Positions 10,578-18,482 of a stretch of 64,000 nucleotides of DNA are shown piece by piece. The stretch comes from Chlorobiota bacterium. GTDB taxonomy: Bacteria; Bacteroidota; Bacteroidia; Bacteroidales; F082. Position numbers and translations under genes: made by a program. The number at the start of each line of letters is the position of its first letter. The stretch's first letter is position 1. The stretch lies in NCBI GenBank assembly GCA_013151215.1, contig JAADIS010000003.1, forward strand, positions 19,477 through 83,476, given 5' to 3'. The notes below the pieces were generated by a model that saw only the letters and a list, made by a program, of their open reading frames with translations, was not told the origin of the DNA and ran no database searches.

Positions 10578-11132
10578 ATAGCACAATTTAGAGGTAAAAG
10601 AAGGCCTAGGAAGCCTTTTAGGAAAGCAGAGGATCCGCACCGGATTAATCATAAGATTACATCTCCTGTGGTAAGGCTCGTAGGCGATAATGTCGAAACG
10701 AACATTTATCAGTTGCGGGATGCTTTGGATATAGCCGACAGACAAGAATTGGACTTGGTTGAGATATCGCCATCTGCCAATCCGCCAGTTTGTAAAATAA
10801 TGGATTATAAGAAGTTTCTTTATCAGCAAAAAAAGAAACAAAAAGAAATTAAGGCTAAAACGGCAAAAGTAGTAATCAAGGAAATAAGGCTTGGGCCCAA
10901 TACCGATGATCACGACTTTAATTTTAAGTTATCCCATGCCAAGAAATTCCTTGAAGAAGGTGCGAAGGTTAAAGTTGACGTGTTTTTTAAAGGAAGATCC
11001 ATCATTTATAAAGACAAAGGGGAATATATCCTTTTGCGGTTTGCCCAGGAACTTGAGGATTTCGGAAAGGTTGAAAGCCTGCCGAAACTTGAGGGAAAGC
11101 GCATGATAATGATAGTAACCCCCAAGAAATAG
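10578..11132 (+). CDS. infC: Translation initiation factor IF-3, ATA start codon
   Basis: IF-3 binds the 30S subunit, blocks premature subunit joining and checks start codons. The ORF track begins at an internal GTG (10668) and loses the first 30 residues. The same frame is open back to ATA at 10578, giving (M)[18 protein letters not shown] and then [18 protein letters not shown], which is the conserved IF-3 N-terminal domain. The full protein is 184 residues, the normal length. There is no ATG, GTG or TTG in frame between the AGGAGG and the conserved N-terminal motif. Rare start codons (AUU in E. coli) are the known basis of infC autoregulation, because IF-3 rejects them. The same control is inferred here. 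Confidence 0.93.
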   Translation: MAQFRGKRRPRKPFRKAEDPHRINHKITSPVVRLVGDNVETNIYQLRDALDIADRQELDLVEISPSANPPVCKIMDYKKFLYQQKKKQKEIKAKTAKVVIKEIRLGPNTDDHDFNFKLSHAKKFLEEGAKVKVDVFFKGRSIIYKDKGEYILLRFAQELEDFGKVESLPKLEGKRMIMIVTPKK

Positions 11133-11176
11133 GAATTTTTAATAAATATATTTTAATCAATAAATTCATTTGTGCA

Positions 11177-11371
11177 ATGCCAAAAATGAAATCTAAATCC
11201 AGTGCCAAGAAGAGGTTTACCTTTACAGGCACCGGTAAAATTAAAAGGAAGCACGCTTATAAAAGCCACATCCTGACAAAAAAATCGAAAAAGCGTAAGC
11301 GTAATTTAACTTACTCGACCATTATCGATAAGTCGGATGAAAAAAGGATAAGAACCTTGCTTCGTAATTAA
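11177..11371 (+). CDS. rpmI: 50S ribosomal protein L35
   Basis: A 64-residue, very basic protein beginning [20 protein letters not shown], with [11 protein letters not shown] following, which is the L35 signature. It lies between infC and rplT as in most bacteria, 44 bases after infC. No Shine-Dalgarno is evident. It assembles into the large ribosomal subunit. Confidence 0.97.
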   Translation: MPKMKSKSSAKKRFTFTGTGKIKRKHAYKSHILTKKSKKRKRNLTYSTIIDKSDEKRIRTLLRN

Positions 11372-11389
11372 TAAGTTGTTTAACGTTTG

Positions 11390-11424
11390 TTATAGCAAAA
11401 AAGATCCTGAGAAGGGCGCTATAA
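11390..11424 (+). promoter_or_regulatory. Hairpin just upstream of rplT, possible L20 control element
   Basis: The 7-bp stem TTATAGC/GCTATAA encloses a purine-rich loop and ends 19 bases before the rplT ATG, filling half of the 72-base rpmI-rplT gap. L20 represses its own operon through leader RNA structures in other bacteria. That this hairpin does the same is inference; it does not match a leader family I can name. Confidence 0.35.
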
Positions 11425-11443
11425 TGAAGAAAAATTTAAAAAA

Positions 11444-11788
11444 ATGCCAAGATCTGTTAATTCAGTAGCTTCAAAAGCAAGGAAGAAAAAGCTTATGAAG
11501 CAGACCAAAGGACAATTTGGTCGAAGAAAAAATGTCTGGACGGTTGCCAAAAATGCGTACGAGAAAGGAATGCTGTACGCATACCGCGACAGAAGAGTTA
11601 AAAAACGTAGTTTCAGGGCTTTGTGGATTCAGAGAATCAACGCTGCCGCCCGTCTGCATGGAATGTCCTACTCGGTTTTCATGGGTAAGCTTCATGCCAA
11701 GGATATCGAGATTAGCAGGAAGGTCCTAGCCGACCTTGCCATGAACAATCCTGAAGCATTCAAGGCAATTGTAAAAGCCGTGAAATAA
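11444..11788 (+). CDS. rplT: 50S ribosomal protein L20
   Basis: A 114-residue basic protein starting [20 protein letters not shown], with [21 protein letters not shown] and [21 protein letters not shown], all L20 hallmarks. It is needed early in 50S assembly. It is the last gene of the thrS-infC-rpmI-rplT operon and is followed 12 bases later by a perfect terminator hairpin. Confidence 0.98.
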   Translation: MPRSVNSVASKARKKKLMKQTKGQFGRRKNVWTVAKNAYEKGMLYAYRDRRVKKRSFRALWIQRINAAARLHGMSYSVFMGKLHAKDIEISRKVLADLAMNNPEAFKAIVKAVK

Positions 11789-11800
11789 ATGCTTTCGAAG

Positions 11801-11841
11801 AAACAAAAGCCGTCCCGCCTTAGGCGGGACGGCTTTTGTTT
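11801..11841 (+). terminator. Rho-independent terminator of the thrS-rplT operon
   Basis: A perfect 19-bp stem (aaacaaaagccgtcccgcc paired with its complement) with a 3-base loop tta, ending in gctttttgttt-type T-rich sequence, lies immediately after rplT. The symmetry allows it also to stop transcription arriving from the minus-strand regulator gene on the right. The 121 bases beyond it hold no gene. Confidence 0.92.
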
Positions 11842-11962
11842 TGAGGAATTCCCAAGGGCTTTCTTTACAGGCTGTCTTTGCCGTTTTTAGCCAAAACACA
11901 TTTGTATAGCTGATATTTTCCTGCTCTCTCATCAACAGCCCGTCTGCGGTCCCGGATGGGTT

Positions 11963-13345
11963 TTATTCGATACCCAGTTTTTTTATCCTTCTGTCAAGGG
12001 CCTGCCAGGTGATGTTCAATAATTCGGCAGCCTTCGATTTATTATTGTTGCACTTATCTAATGCCCTAATTATCAGTGATTTAATGTTTTCGTCCAAGTC
12101 AAAGCTCCCGTTATAGGGTAAAGCCGCCGACTCGTTGGCAGTATTTGTGCCTTCACTGGTGAACAGCCTGAAATGCTTGCTCGTCAATACTTCGCCATCG
12201 CATAATATCACTGCTCTTTCGAGCATGTTCTTGAGTTCACGTATATTCCCGGGGAAATTATAATTGCTTAAGTCCTCAATTACCGATTTATCGATCGACT
12301 TCACTTTGTTCCCCATTTGCTTTGCATAAAACCTCATATAATAATCCAGCAGTATAGGAATATCCTCCCTTCTTTCCCTCAAGGGGGGGATCTCGATTAC
12401 GAATATGCTCAGGCGGTGGAACAAGTCCAACCGGAATTTATTCTCCAAAGCCATGCTCTCCAGGTTTTTGTTCGACGCAGCAATAACCCTGACATCAACC
12501 GAGCGGCTGACGCGCGAGCCAACTTTATTTACCTTTCGCTCTTCGAGGACCCTTAGTAGCTTGGCTTGTTGCATAAGTGGCATATCACTTATCTCATCGA
12601 GGAAGAGGCTGCCTTTGTCGGCAATCTCGAACCAGCCGTCCTTATCTTCCGTGGCACCGGTAAAAGCACCTTTTTTATGCCCGAAAAACTCACTTTCGAA
12701 TAAGCTCTCAGGTACTGCTGAGCAGTTTACCGAATAAAACGTTTGTTTGTTCCTTTTGCTTAAATAATGTATGCCATGGGCCACTAGCTCTTTGCCCGTG
12801 CCGCTTTCACCAAGTACCAGGACGGATGTGTTCTCGGTTTTCGCTACCTTTGTCATCATCGAGATCAGGTTGTTTACGGCAGCACTGTTGCCCAGGATTT
12901 GCACCCCGATGTTCTGCATAAGCTTTTTCGAGAGTATGCTCACATCTTCCCTGCTGTCCTTCAACTCGCGGTTCAGGAATATAAACCTCTTGGTGCGCAA
13001 GATAGCATTGTTGATGTCCAACAGGCGGAATGGCTTTTGGAAATAGTCGGTTGCGCCACAGCGCATGGCTTCGATAACAGTTGACATGTCGCCATGGCCG
13101 GAAACCATGATCACCTCGGCATCAGGCTGTTCTTTCTTGATTATTTTCAGGACCTCGATCCCGCTCATCTCGGGTAGTTTTATGTCGAGGATTACAATGT
13201 CTATCTTTTTGTCTTCAATTACCCTGAGAGCAATAGAGGGCTTAGTAGCCTTGTAAACAGTGAAATTCTTGTTCCCAAGGAATTCGTTGAGCTCTTCGAG
13301 CAATCTTTCCTCGTCGTCAACTATCAATATATTAAGTTTCTTCAT
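11963..13345 (-). CDS. Sigma-54-dependent response regulator (NtrC family)
   Basis: A 460-residue regulator that turns on sigma-54 promoters when phosphorylated. The receiver domain has acidic IVDDE and phospho-acceptor Asp54 in VILDIKLPEMSG. The AAA+ domain has Walker A GESGTGKE and an intact GAFTGA loop for sigma-54 contact. The C-terminal Fis-type HTH reads NNNKSKAAELLNITWQALDR. It starts directly after the stop of the upstream histidine kinase (13346), so the pair is almost certainly co-translated and cognate. Its targets are unknown. I did not find a convincing -24/-12 element next to the operon. Confidence 0.95.
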   Translation of the reverse strand: MKKLNILIVDDEERLLEELNEFLGNKNFTVYKATKPSIALRVIEDKKIDIVILDIKLPEMSGIEVLKIIKKEQPDAEVIMVSGHGDMSTVIEAMRCGATDYFQKPFRLLDINNAILRTKRFIFLNRELKDSREDVSILSKKLMQNIGVQILGNSAAVNNLISMMTKVAKTENTSVLVLGESGTGKELVAHGIHYLSKRNKQTFYSVNCSAVPESLFESEFFGHKKGAFTGATEDKDGWFEIADKGSLFLDEISDMPLMQQAKLLRVLEERKVNKVGSRVSRSVDVRVIAASNKNLESMALENKFRLDLFHRLSIFVIEIPPLRERREDIPILLDYYMRFYAKQMGNKVKSIDKSVIEDLSNYNFPGNIRELKNMLERAVILCDGEVLTSKHFRLFTSEGTNTANESAALPYNGSFDLDENIKSLIIRALDKCNNNKSKAAELLNITWQALDRRIKKLGIE

Positions 13346-15034
13346 TTATCCTTTTATTAATGGTAGTTCTATTGTTAGCTTGGTGCACTCTTGAGGAGAG
13401 CTTTCCACTCTTATTAACCCGTTCATCTCCTTTATGATGCCGTATGAGATGGACAAGCCGAGGCCGGTTCCGCTTTCTTCATCTTTAGTTGTAAAAAACG
13501 GGTCGAATATCTTGTCGAATATCTTGTCGCTGATGCCAATTCCGTTATCGCTAATATATATTAAGATAAAGTCGTCTTCAGTTTCAACCTCAATCTTTAT
13601 TTTCTTGTTAAAATCATGGTTTTTTGCTTGGGCCGCCCTTTTGTCAACTGCCGATTTAGAGTTCGAGAGCATGTTCAATATCACTTGCTCAAGCTTAAAT
13701 GCGTTGCCTGATGTTGTATATATGCCTTCCGGATAAGTAAACTGCAGGTCAACCGAGTGGTTGAGATATTGCCTGTTTATGAGGGAGATGGACTTGCTGA
13801 TGACTTCTATGACATTGATGATGGAATGATCTGCTCTTTGTTGGTCGCGGGAAAATATCCTGACGTGCTCGATAATGTTCTTTATCCTGTCGATATCCTG
13901 AAACAAGACATTTATCTTGGATTTTATATAGTTGGTGTTCAGGTCGCCCTCTGCGATTTTGTATATAATGTTCTCGAGTCCCATCGAGATGCCTCCCAAA
14001 GGTTGATTTATTTCGTGGGCAAGCCCGGCACTCAGCTCTCCCAGGGATTCCAGTTTCGACTTTTGGATAAGCAGCTGCTGTTGGCTTTTTACCTTCTCAA
14101 CTTCGCTCTCGACTCGTTTTTCGAGGTTCTTGTTAAGCTTAGTCAAATTTAATTGTGCTAGTTTTCTCAGTGTGATGTTGGAGGCGAAAACAAGGTAGCC
14201 CGCCTCGTTGTCCCAGTCGATAATATTTATTTTCAGCTCAAGCCATTTTTGTTTTTCTCTTTTGGTGGAGATCATCACCTCGAAAGACTTCTCTGTTTCC
14301 AGAGGCTGTTCGTCCAAGAAATATTCTTTGATCTCGTCTGCGTTTTTGCTTTTTATGAATTTGTATAGAGGTTTCCCGATAAGGTTGCGGGGGATGTCCT
14401 GCATAAGGTTGACCATTGTCGGGTTCAGAAGGATGATTATACCGTTTTGGACAAGAAGTATGCCGTCGCTGGCATTTTCATAGATAAGCCGGTATTTTTC
14501 CTCGCTTTCCCTCAAAAGCAACTGGGCATTGGTTCGTTCGGCTATTTCAAGTTCAAGTTCTTTTGTCCTTTCCCTTACCCTTTTCTCAAGGGTGATGTTC
14601 ATGTTTATCAGTTCTTTTTCTGCTTCTATGCGCCTTTTTTCCGCTTCGGCTAAATTCCTTTCGAGTAAGATGTCGTTTGCCTGTTCAGTGACTATTTTGA
14701 TAAGATGCTCGTTTTTGACCGGTTTGATAAGGAAACCCTTCACGCCGGTTTCAATAGCATTTAAAAAGTATCTCGACTCTCCGTAAGCCGACATTATGAT
14801 GATTCTTACATTGGCGTTCCTGTCGCGGATTTCGCGGATCATATCAAGCCCGTTCATAATCGGCATTTTAATATCAGAGAGTATCAGATCGGGTTTGATG
14901 TCGAAATACTTTTGCAGGCCTTCCTCCCCGTTCGACGCTAAATGCATCTCATTAACTGTTTTCTCTAAAACCCTATAATATATATTTCTAATTATGGGGT
15001 CGTCCTCTACTATTAAAAGCTTAATGTCGAACAT
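13346..15034 (-). CDS. Receiver-PAS-histidine kinase
   Basis: A 562-residue soluble sensor kinase with no membrane segment. The N-terminal receiver domain (Asp54 in LILSDIKMPIMNG, Lys in FLIKPV) leads into a long coiled coil and a PAS domain at about 185-300 (YRLIYENASDGILLVQNGII). A second coiled coil is followed by HisKA with intact His (GLAHEINQPLGGI) and a HATPase domain with DNGIGIS and GTGLGLSISYG. An N-terminal receiver means it can itself be regulated by another kinase. It sits between a DUF218-DUF1684 membrane protein (3-base gap) and the sigma-54 regulator, its likely partner. Confidence 0.93.
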   Translation of the reverse strand: MFDIKLLIVEDDPIIRNIYYRVLEKTVNEMHLASNGEEGLQKYFDIKPDLILSDIKMPIMNGLDMIREIRDRNANVRIIIMSAYGESRYFLNAIETGVKGFLIKPVKNEHLIKIVTEQANDILLERNLAEAEKRRIEAEKELINMNITLEKRVRERTKELELEIAERTNAQLLLRESEEKYRLIYENASDGILLVQNGIIILLNPTMVNLMQDIPRNLIGKPLYKFIKSKNADEIKEYFLDEQPLETEKSFEVMISTKREKQKWLELKINIIDWDNEAGYLVFASNITLRKLAQLNLTKLNKNLEKRVESEVEKVKSQQQLLIQKSKLESLGELSAGLAHEINQPLGGISMGLENIIYKIAEGDLNTNYIKSKINVLFQDIDRIKNIIEHVRIFSRDQQRADHSIINVIEVISKSISLINRQYLNHSVDLQFTYPEGIYTTSGNAFKLEQVILNMLSNSKSAVDKRAAQAKNHDFNKKIKIEVETEDDFILIYISDNGIGISDKIFDKIFDPFFTTKDEESGTGLGLSISYGIIKEMNGLIRVESSPQECTKLTIELPLIKG

Positions 15035-15037
15035 GTC

Positions 15038-16267
15038 TTATCTTGATTGTTTGTATTTTTTTTCGCCTGCCTTGATCTTGATATTCAAATGGTTGCCAAA
15101 AGGGACCAAGGGGCACGACCACCTTTCGGAATATGCGCAATAAGGATTGTACGCACTGTTGAAATCCAGTTCTATGCTATCGGTTTCCGGAATTCGGATA
15201 TCGAGATAGCGGCCTCCGCCATAAGTCGTGTTTCCATTTGTTAAATCGGTAAAGGGGACAAATAACGAGCTGCCGTAAACCGGGTGGCTTATAAACTCCA
15301 TGTTTTGATATGCCGTCAAGTTGAGCATGGTGTCGTTGATGCTGAAATCAAGATGCCCATAGACTCTATAAAGCGGCTTCCTGGATGTGGTTGTCGGCAT
15401 CTCGAAAACAGCATCTGATGTGTCTAGGCTGAATTTGGCCTTGGCAACATAGCGGGGGCTTATATCAAAATAATTAAATTTTATGTGGTGTGAGATCTCC
15501 TCTTTGTTAAAGGGGGATGTAAGCGTATCCGTAAACTCAAATTGTTTTTTATTCCTTTCATTTCTGTGCTTGTCAAAGAACTTGCCCCTATCAATTTTTC
15601 TCAAATAATCGTTTTCGTCTGGATAAAAAAACAAGCTGGCGTAAAAATAAGCTAGCATCTCGTTGGTGACCGTGCGGAAACCAACGCTGCTGGTCCACCA
15701 TTTGTTACCTATATATGTTCTTACGGAATGAGAGATAACCCCGATTTTATAATCGTCGCCGAACGCTTTTTTAAACAATAACAAACTGCGCCTCGAATGA
15801 ACCCCCATGGAATAAACGTTAAATGACTTTGCCCATCCGGGGTGTGCCTCAAATATTTCCTTTGCGGTTAAAGCAGTGCTATAGGTACGGTCTTGGTATA
15901 TGCTTGTGGGTATCGAGGCCTCGTAAACCGTATCGTTGAACCCGAAGTGATTTAATGCCTTGATGGTGGCTTGCGAGGTATAATTAAAATCGGATGCATA
16001 TTCGTATTGAGTCATCGGGATGCCGGTAACGATAAGCTGCTTGTAATTGCGTGCCTCATAGTATTTGATAAGGTCGGGTAGGGCGTACGATGAAACCCAG
16101 CCTTCAAGTATCATGGTTTTTGAATCAATGGGCTTGTCGAGTGATAAAAACGAGTGTATAGCAGGCATCGACACCCTCAATAAGCTTAATATCGCAGCAA
16201 GCACGATGATTGCTCCAAGCAAGGTGGGTCGGTAACAGTATTTTTTTTTGAACAAACTGATTTTCAT
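15038..16267 (-). CDS. Membrane protein with DUF218 (YdcF-like) and DUF1684 domains
   Basis: A 409-residue protein with one N-terminal membrane helix (about 14-36). A YdcF/SanA-like DUF218 stretch follows at about 45-220, recognisable from MILEGWVSSYALPDLIKYY, LIVTGIPM and VYSMGVHSRRSLLLFKKAFG. The C-terminus carries the DUF1684 signature NPYCAYSERWSCPL with GNHLNIKIKAGEKKY. Both are domains of unknown biochemical function; DUF218 proteins are linked to envelope stress and vancomycin sensitivity. I believe the fusion is unusual. It is the first gene of an operon with a histidine kinase and a sigma-54 regulator, which suggests that envelope state is signalled or controlled here (inference). 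Confidence 0.75.
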   Translation of the reverse strand: MKISLFKKKYCYRPTLLGAIIVLAAILSLLRVSMPAIHSFLSLDKPIDSKTMILEGWVSSYALPDLIKYYEARNYKQLIVTGIPMTQYEYASDFNYTSQATIKALNHFGFNDTVYEASIPTSIYQDRTYSTALTAKEIFEAHPGWAKSFNVYSMGVHSRRSLLLFKKAFGDDYKIGVISHSVRTYIGNKWWTSSVGFRTVTNEMLAYFYASLFFYPDENDYLRKIDRGKFFDKHRNERNKKQFEFTDTLTSPFNKEEISHHIKFNYFDISPRYVAKAKFSLDTSDAVFEMPTTTSRKPLYRVYGHLDFSINDTMLNLTAYQNMEFISHPVYGSSLFVPFTDLTNGNTTYGGGRYLDIRIPETDSIELDFNSAYNPYCAYSERWSCPLVPFGNHLNIKIKAGEKKYKQSR

Positions 16268-16293
16268 CTTGCTAAAAACTCATTAGTTTAGCT

Positions 16294-16301
16294 CAAAAGT
16301 A
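16294..16301 (-). promoter_or_regulatory. -7 element upstream of the DUF218-DUF1684 operon
   Basis: On the minus strand this reads TACTTTTG (TAnnTTTG), 27 bases before the start codon of the first gene. No good TTG is seen at -33, so the promoter may be weak or activator-dependent. Confidence 0.5.
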
Positions 16302-16375
16302 CACAAAAAGCTTATTGTTATAACTGTTGTGGTATATGTTTTTTTATTTTTATCAACATCGGATTTCAAGTGGCT

Positions 16376-16573
16376 TCAGGCCATTTCGTTCAGTTCTTTT
16401 ACAAAGCCCTCGATATCCTCGTCAGAAAACGACTTTTCTTTTGCGGCTTCTTCCAGCGTCCCCCATATCGGCTCGCCGCACATGACGCACTTGATTCCTT
16501 TTTCCATCAGGTATCTCACCGAGAACGGATAATCGTTCACCAGATTCTCTATAAAGATGTTCTTGCTGATCAT
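16376..16573 (-). CDS. DUF1858 domain protein
   Basis: A 65-residue protein consisting of one DUF1858 domain. An N-terminal ISKNIFIENLVNDYP segment is followed by the paired cysteines of CVMCGEPIWGTLEEAAKEK. The family is described as a hybrid-cluster-protein-associated redox disulfide domain, so a redox or metal-linked role is plausible, but the function is unproven. It lies downstream of the aromatic amino acid hydroxylase on the same strand (95-base gap) and has its own TAAATTTG -7 candidate at 16601-16608, so it may be expressed separately. Confidence 0.85.
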   Translation of the reverse strand: MISKNIFIENLVNDYPFSVRYLMEKGIKCVMCGEPIWGTLEEAAKEKSFSDEDIEGFVKELNEMA

Positions 16574-16600
16574 TTTTTTTTTTGTTTAATCCAGAAAGGC

Positions 16601-16608
16601 AAATTTAC
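16601..16608 (-). promoter_or_regulatory. -7 element upstream of the DUF1858 gene
   Basis: The minus strand reads TAAATTTG (TAnnTTTG), 28 bases before the start codon. No -33 TTG is visible. Confidence 0.4.
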
Positions 16609-16668
16609 TTCTTCTAGTTTAGAATGGCTTATAAATTGTTATTATCGCTTTAGCGCCCTGCAAAGAGC

Positions 16669-18396
16669 TTAATCATTGATATCGAATTCGATAAGGTTCT
16701 TCAGGCCGGGGTTTAGTGATAGGTTTGCTTGTAGCTCGCCGGTAATTTTCTTTATTAAAGCCGGATGTTCATCACTAAGCTTGGCGGCTGCGAGCAGTTC
16801 TGTTAGAAATAACCAGTCATCAACTTTGATTCTCTTGTATTCCGCAAATAATTTGTCAGGGCGATTTTGCCCGCCTTGGTTTCCATCAACAAACTCCTTG
16901 GTTTTTTTATATAGCTCATGAAGCTTTATTGTCTTGTCGTCATAGCTTATCTTTAATGTTTTTTCTTGCGGGACTTGTCTTGACAATTCAAAAGCGTCGG
17001 CATCGGCAGCCCCCGAAAAGGCTGAAACGATACTTTCGCCAACGGCCATGTCATAATGGCCCCATGATGGGTCGAATAGTATTTTCCTGTTATGCCTTAT
17101 AGTGCAATCATAAAAAGTAATAAGAAGTATTTTACCGTCTTTCCTGACCACCCTGCCGAGCACGCCCTCTACTTTTACGCCCGATTCAAACTCAAAACTA
17201 CAGTGCTTGCCTTTTATTATACCATATTCCGCGAGTTCTGTATCGCTTAAGAACCGGGTAGGCTTGAGCGCTCCTTTTATTTTGCCTATGGGCGAGCCAA
17301 AACCTTCGGCATGATTTTCCTTTCCTTGCCCGTCCATCAGCTTGTTCTTGTAATTAAGCGTAGTAGGGCCGTTGGTGTTTATATAAACCGGGCGTCCGCC
17401 AGAAATTAAAACGTCGTTGAAGGTGCCTGACACCTGCAGCCCCGATGAATATTCAAGCGTTGCGGTATTGCCGGAACCAATCGCTTTCATTATACCGTCA
17501 AGGCCACCGGTAGTAAATGCCATTTGCTTTGCAAACTCCTCCAGAACACTTGTAAGGTGCTTGAAGTCAGGTGTTACAAATAATTGTGGTTGTGGCTTTG
17601 TTATATCAAAACCATAATCCATTGCATCTAGGCTGTATAGTATTTTCTTGACGTCGTATTTTAAGGCGTTCTCGCTCTCGCTTATGCTTGAGAGAAGGCC
17701 TGCACCGTATATTTTAGGTTTAATAAGGCTCCCTATCAGGCCGTATTCCACCGTCCACCAATGCAAATTCCTTATCAGCGTCATTTCCGAGGGCATGCCC
17801 GATTTAGTGCCCAGCACTTCGATCTTTTTCACGGCCATATTGATTTCCCCCTTCTTGGAGTATGGGCTGGCCTTTAAAATCGATAAATGCCGGATCGCCT
17901 CGTAAATTTTATAATCGTTCTTAGATGAGAAAGCTTTAGAGCCCAGCTCGCCGAAATATCGTAAATATTCAGCATATTCAGGGTCGGCGATAATGGGCGC
18001 ATGACCGGCTGCCTCATGGATGATATCAGGGGCAGGAGTATATTCTATTTGATCGAAAGGCCTTATGTCGGCGGCTATCACCAAGACTTTGTGCTTTTGG
18101 AATTCCATAAATGCCGAGGGCGGTATAAAGCCGTCAACGCAAACCGCGGCCCATCCGATCTTGCCCAGGCTGTTGTTCATTTCTTCAACCGATGGAATAT
18201 GATCCGTTGATATACCGGTGCTTTCCAGCCCTTTCACGTATGAGCCATCTGCATGCTTGCTCAGGAATTCCATGTTTCTTTTCATGACATATCTCCAGAC
18301 TGCTTGGTCGCGCGCTGTATATTTATCGTAATTTTGCTCTATTATAAAAGTGTGCAAATGTTTTGGCAGTAGTTGTATTATTGGATTGTCGTACAT
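16669..18396 (-). CDS. Aromatic amino acid hydroxylase (phenylalanine 4-monooxygenase type)
   Basis: Iron- and pterin-dependent hydroxylase expected to convert phenylalanine to tyrosine. The iron ligands are visible as PDIIHEAAGHAPI (two His) and the Glu of WWTVEYGL. The track start at 18429 overlaps a -7 promoter element, so I chose the next ATG (18396, MYDNPIIQLLPKHLH), giving 575 residues. That is about twice the length of the short proteobacterial enzyme. The C-terminal ~250 residues form an extra region of unknown role (SGLQVSGTFNDVLISGG onward). Long versions are, as I recall, usual in Bacteroidota. Substrate choice among Phe, Tyr and Trp cannot be settled from sequence. No pterin recycling gene is adjacent. 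Confidence 0.9.
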   Translation of the reverse strand: MYDNPIIQLLPKHLHTFIIEQNYDKYTARDQAVWRYVMKRNMEFLSKHADGSYVKGLESTGISTDHIPSVEEMNNSLGKIGWAAVCVDGFIPPSAFMEFQKHKVLVIAADIRPFDQIEYTPAPDIIHEAAGHAPIIADPEYAEYLRYFGELGSKAFSSKNDYKIYEAIRHLSILKASPYSKKGEINMAVKKIEVLGTKSGMPSEMTLIRNLHWWTVEYGLIGSLIKPKIYGAGLLSSISESENALKYDVKKILYSLDAMDYGFDITKPQPQLFVTPDFKHLTSVLEEFAKQMAFTTGGLDGIMKAIGSGNTATLEYSSGLQVSGTFNDVLISGGRPVYINTNGPTTLNYKNKLMDGQGKENHAEGFGSPIGKIKGALKPTRFLSDTELAEYGIIKGKHCSFEFESGVKVEGVLGRVVRKDGKILLITFYDCTIRHNRKILFDPSWGHYDMAVGESIVSAFSGAADADAFELSRQVPQEKTLKISYDDKTIKLHELYKKTKEFVDGNQGGQNRPDKLFAEYKRIKVDDWLFLTELLAAAKLSDEHPALIKKITGELQANLSLNPGLKNLIEFDIND

Positions 18397-18426
18397 ATTG
18401 TTATTTAGAAGTATTTTAAATAAGTC

Positions 18427-18434
18427 CAAAAATA
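18427..18434 (-). promoter_or_regulatory. -7 element upstream of the hydroxylase gene
   Basis: The minus strand reads TATTTTTG (TAnnTTTG), 30 bases before the ATG at 18396. It excludes the upstream start (18429) offered by the ORF track, because that codon lies inside the element. Confidence 0.5.
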
Positions 18435-18482
18435 CTTATTTTTTTTACTTCTTGCGGAATCCGAGGTTTTTTACAAATTTTT

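Noticed and set aside
11963-16267. Sigma-54 -24/-12 promoter near its regulator
   Set aside because: No good GG-N10-GC element was found upstream of the operon; a TACTTTTG -7 is present instead.
16329-16672. Plus-strand ORFs opposite the DUF1858 gene
   Set aside because: They are shadows; the minus strand holds a complete DUF1858 domain.
18397-18429. Upstream start of the hydroxylase
   Set aside because: The codon lies inside the -7 promoter element, so it would not be transcribed.
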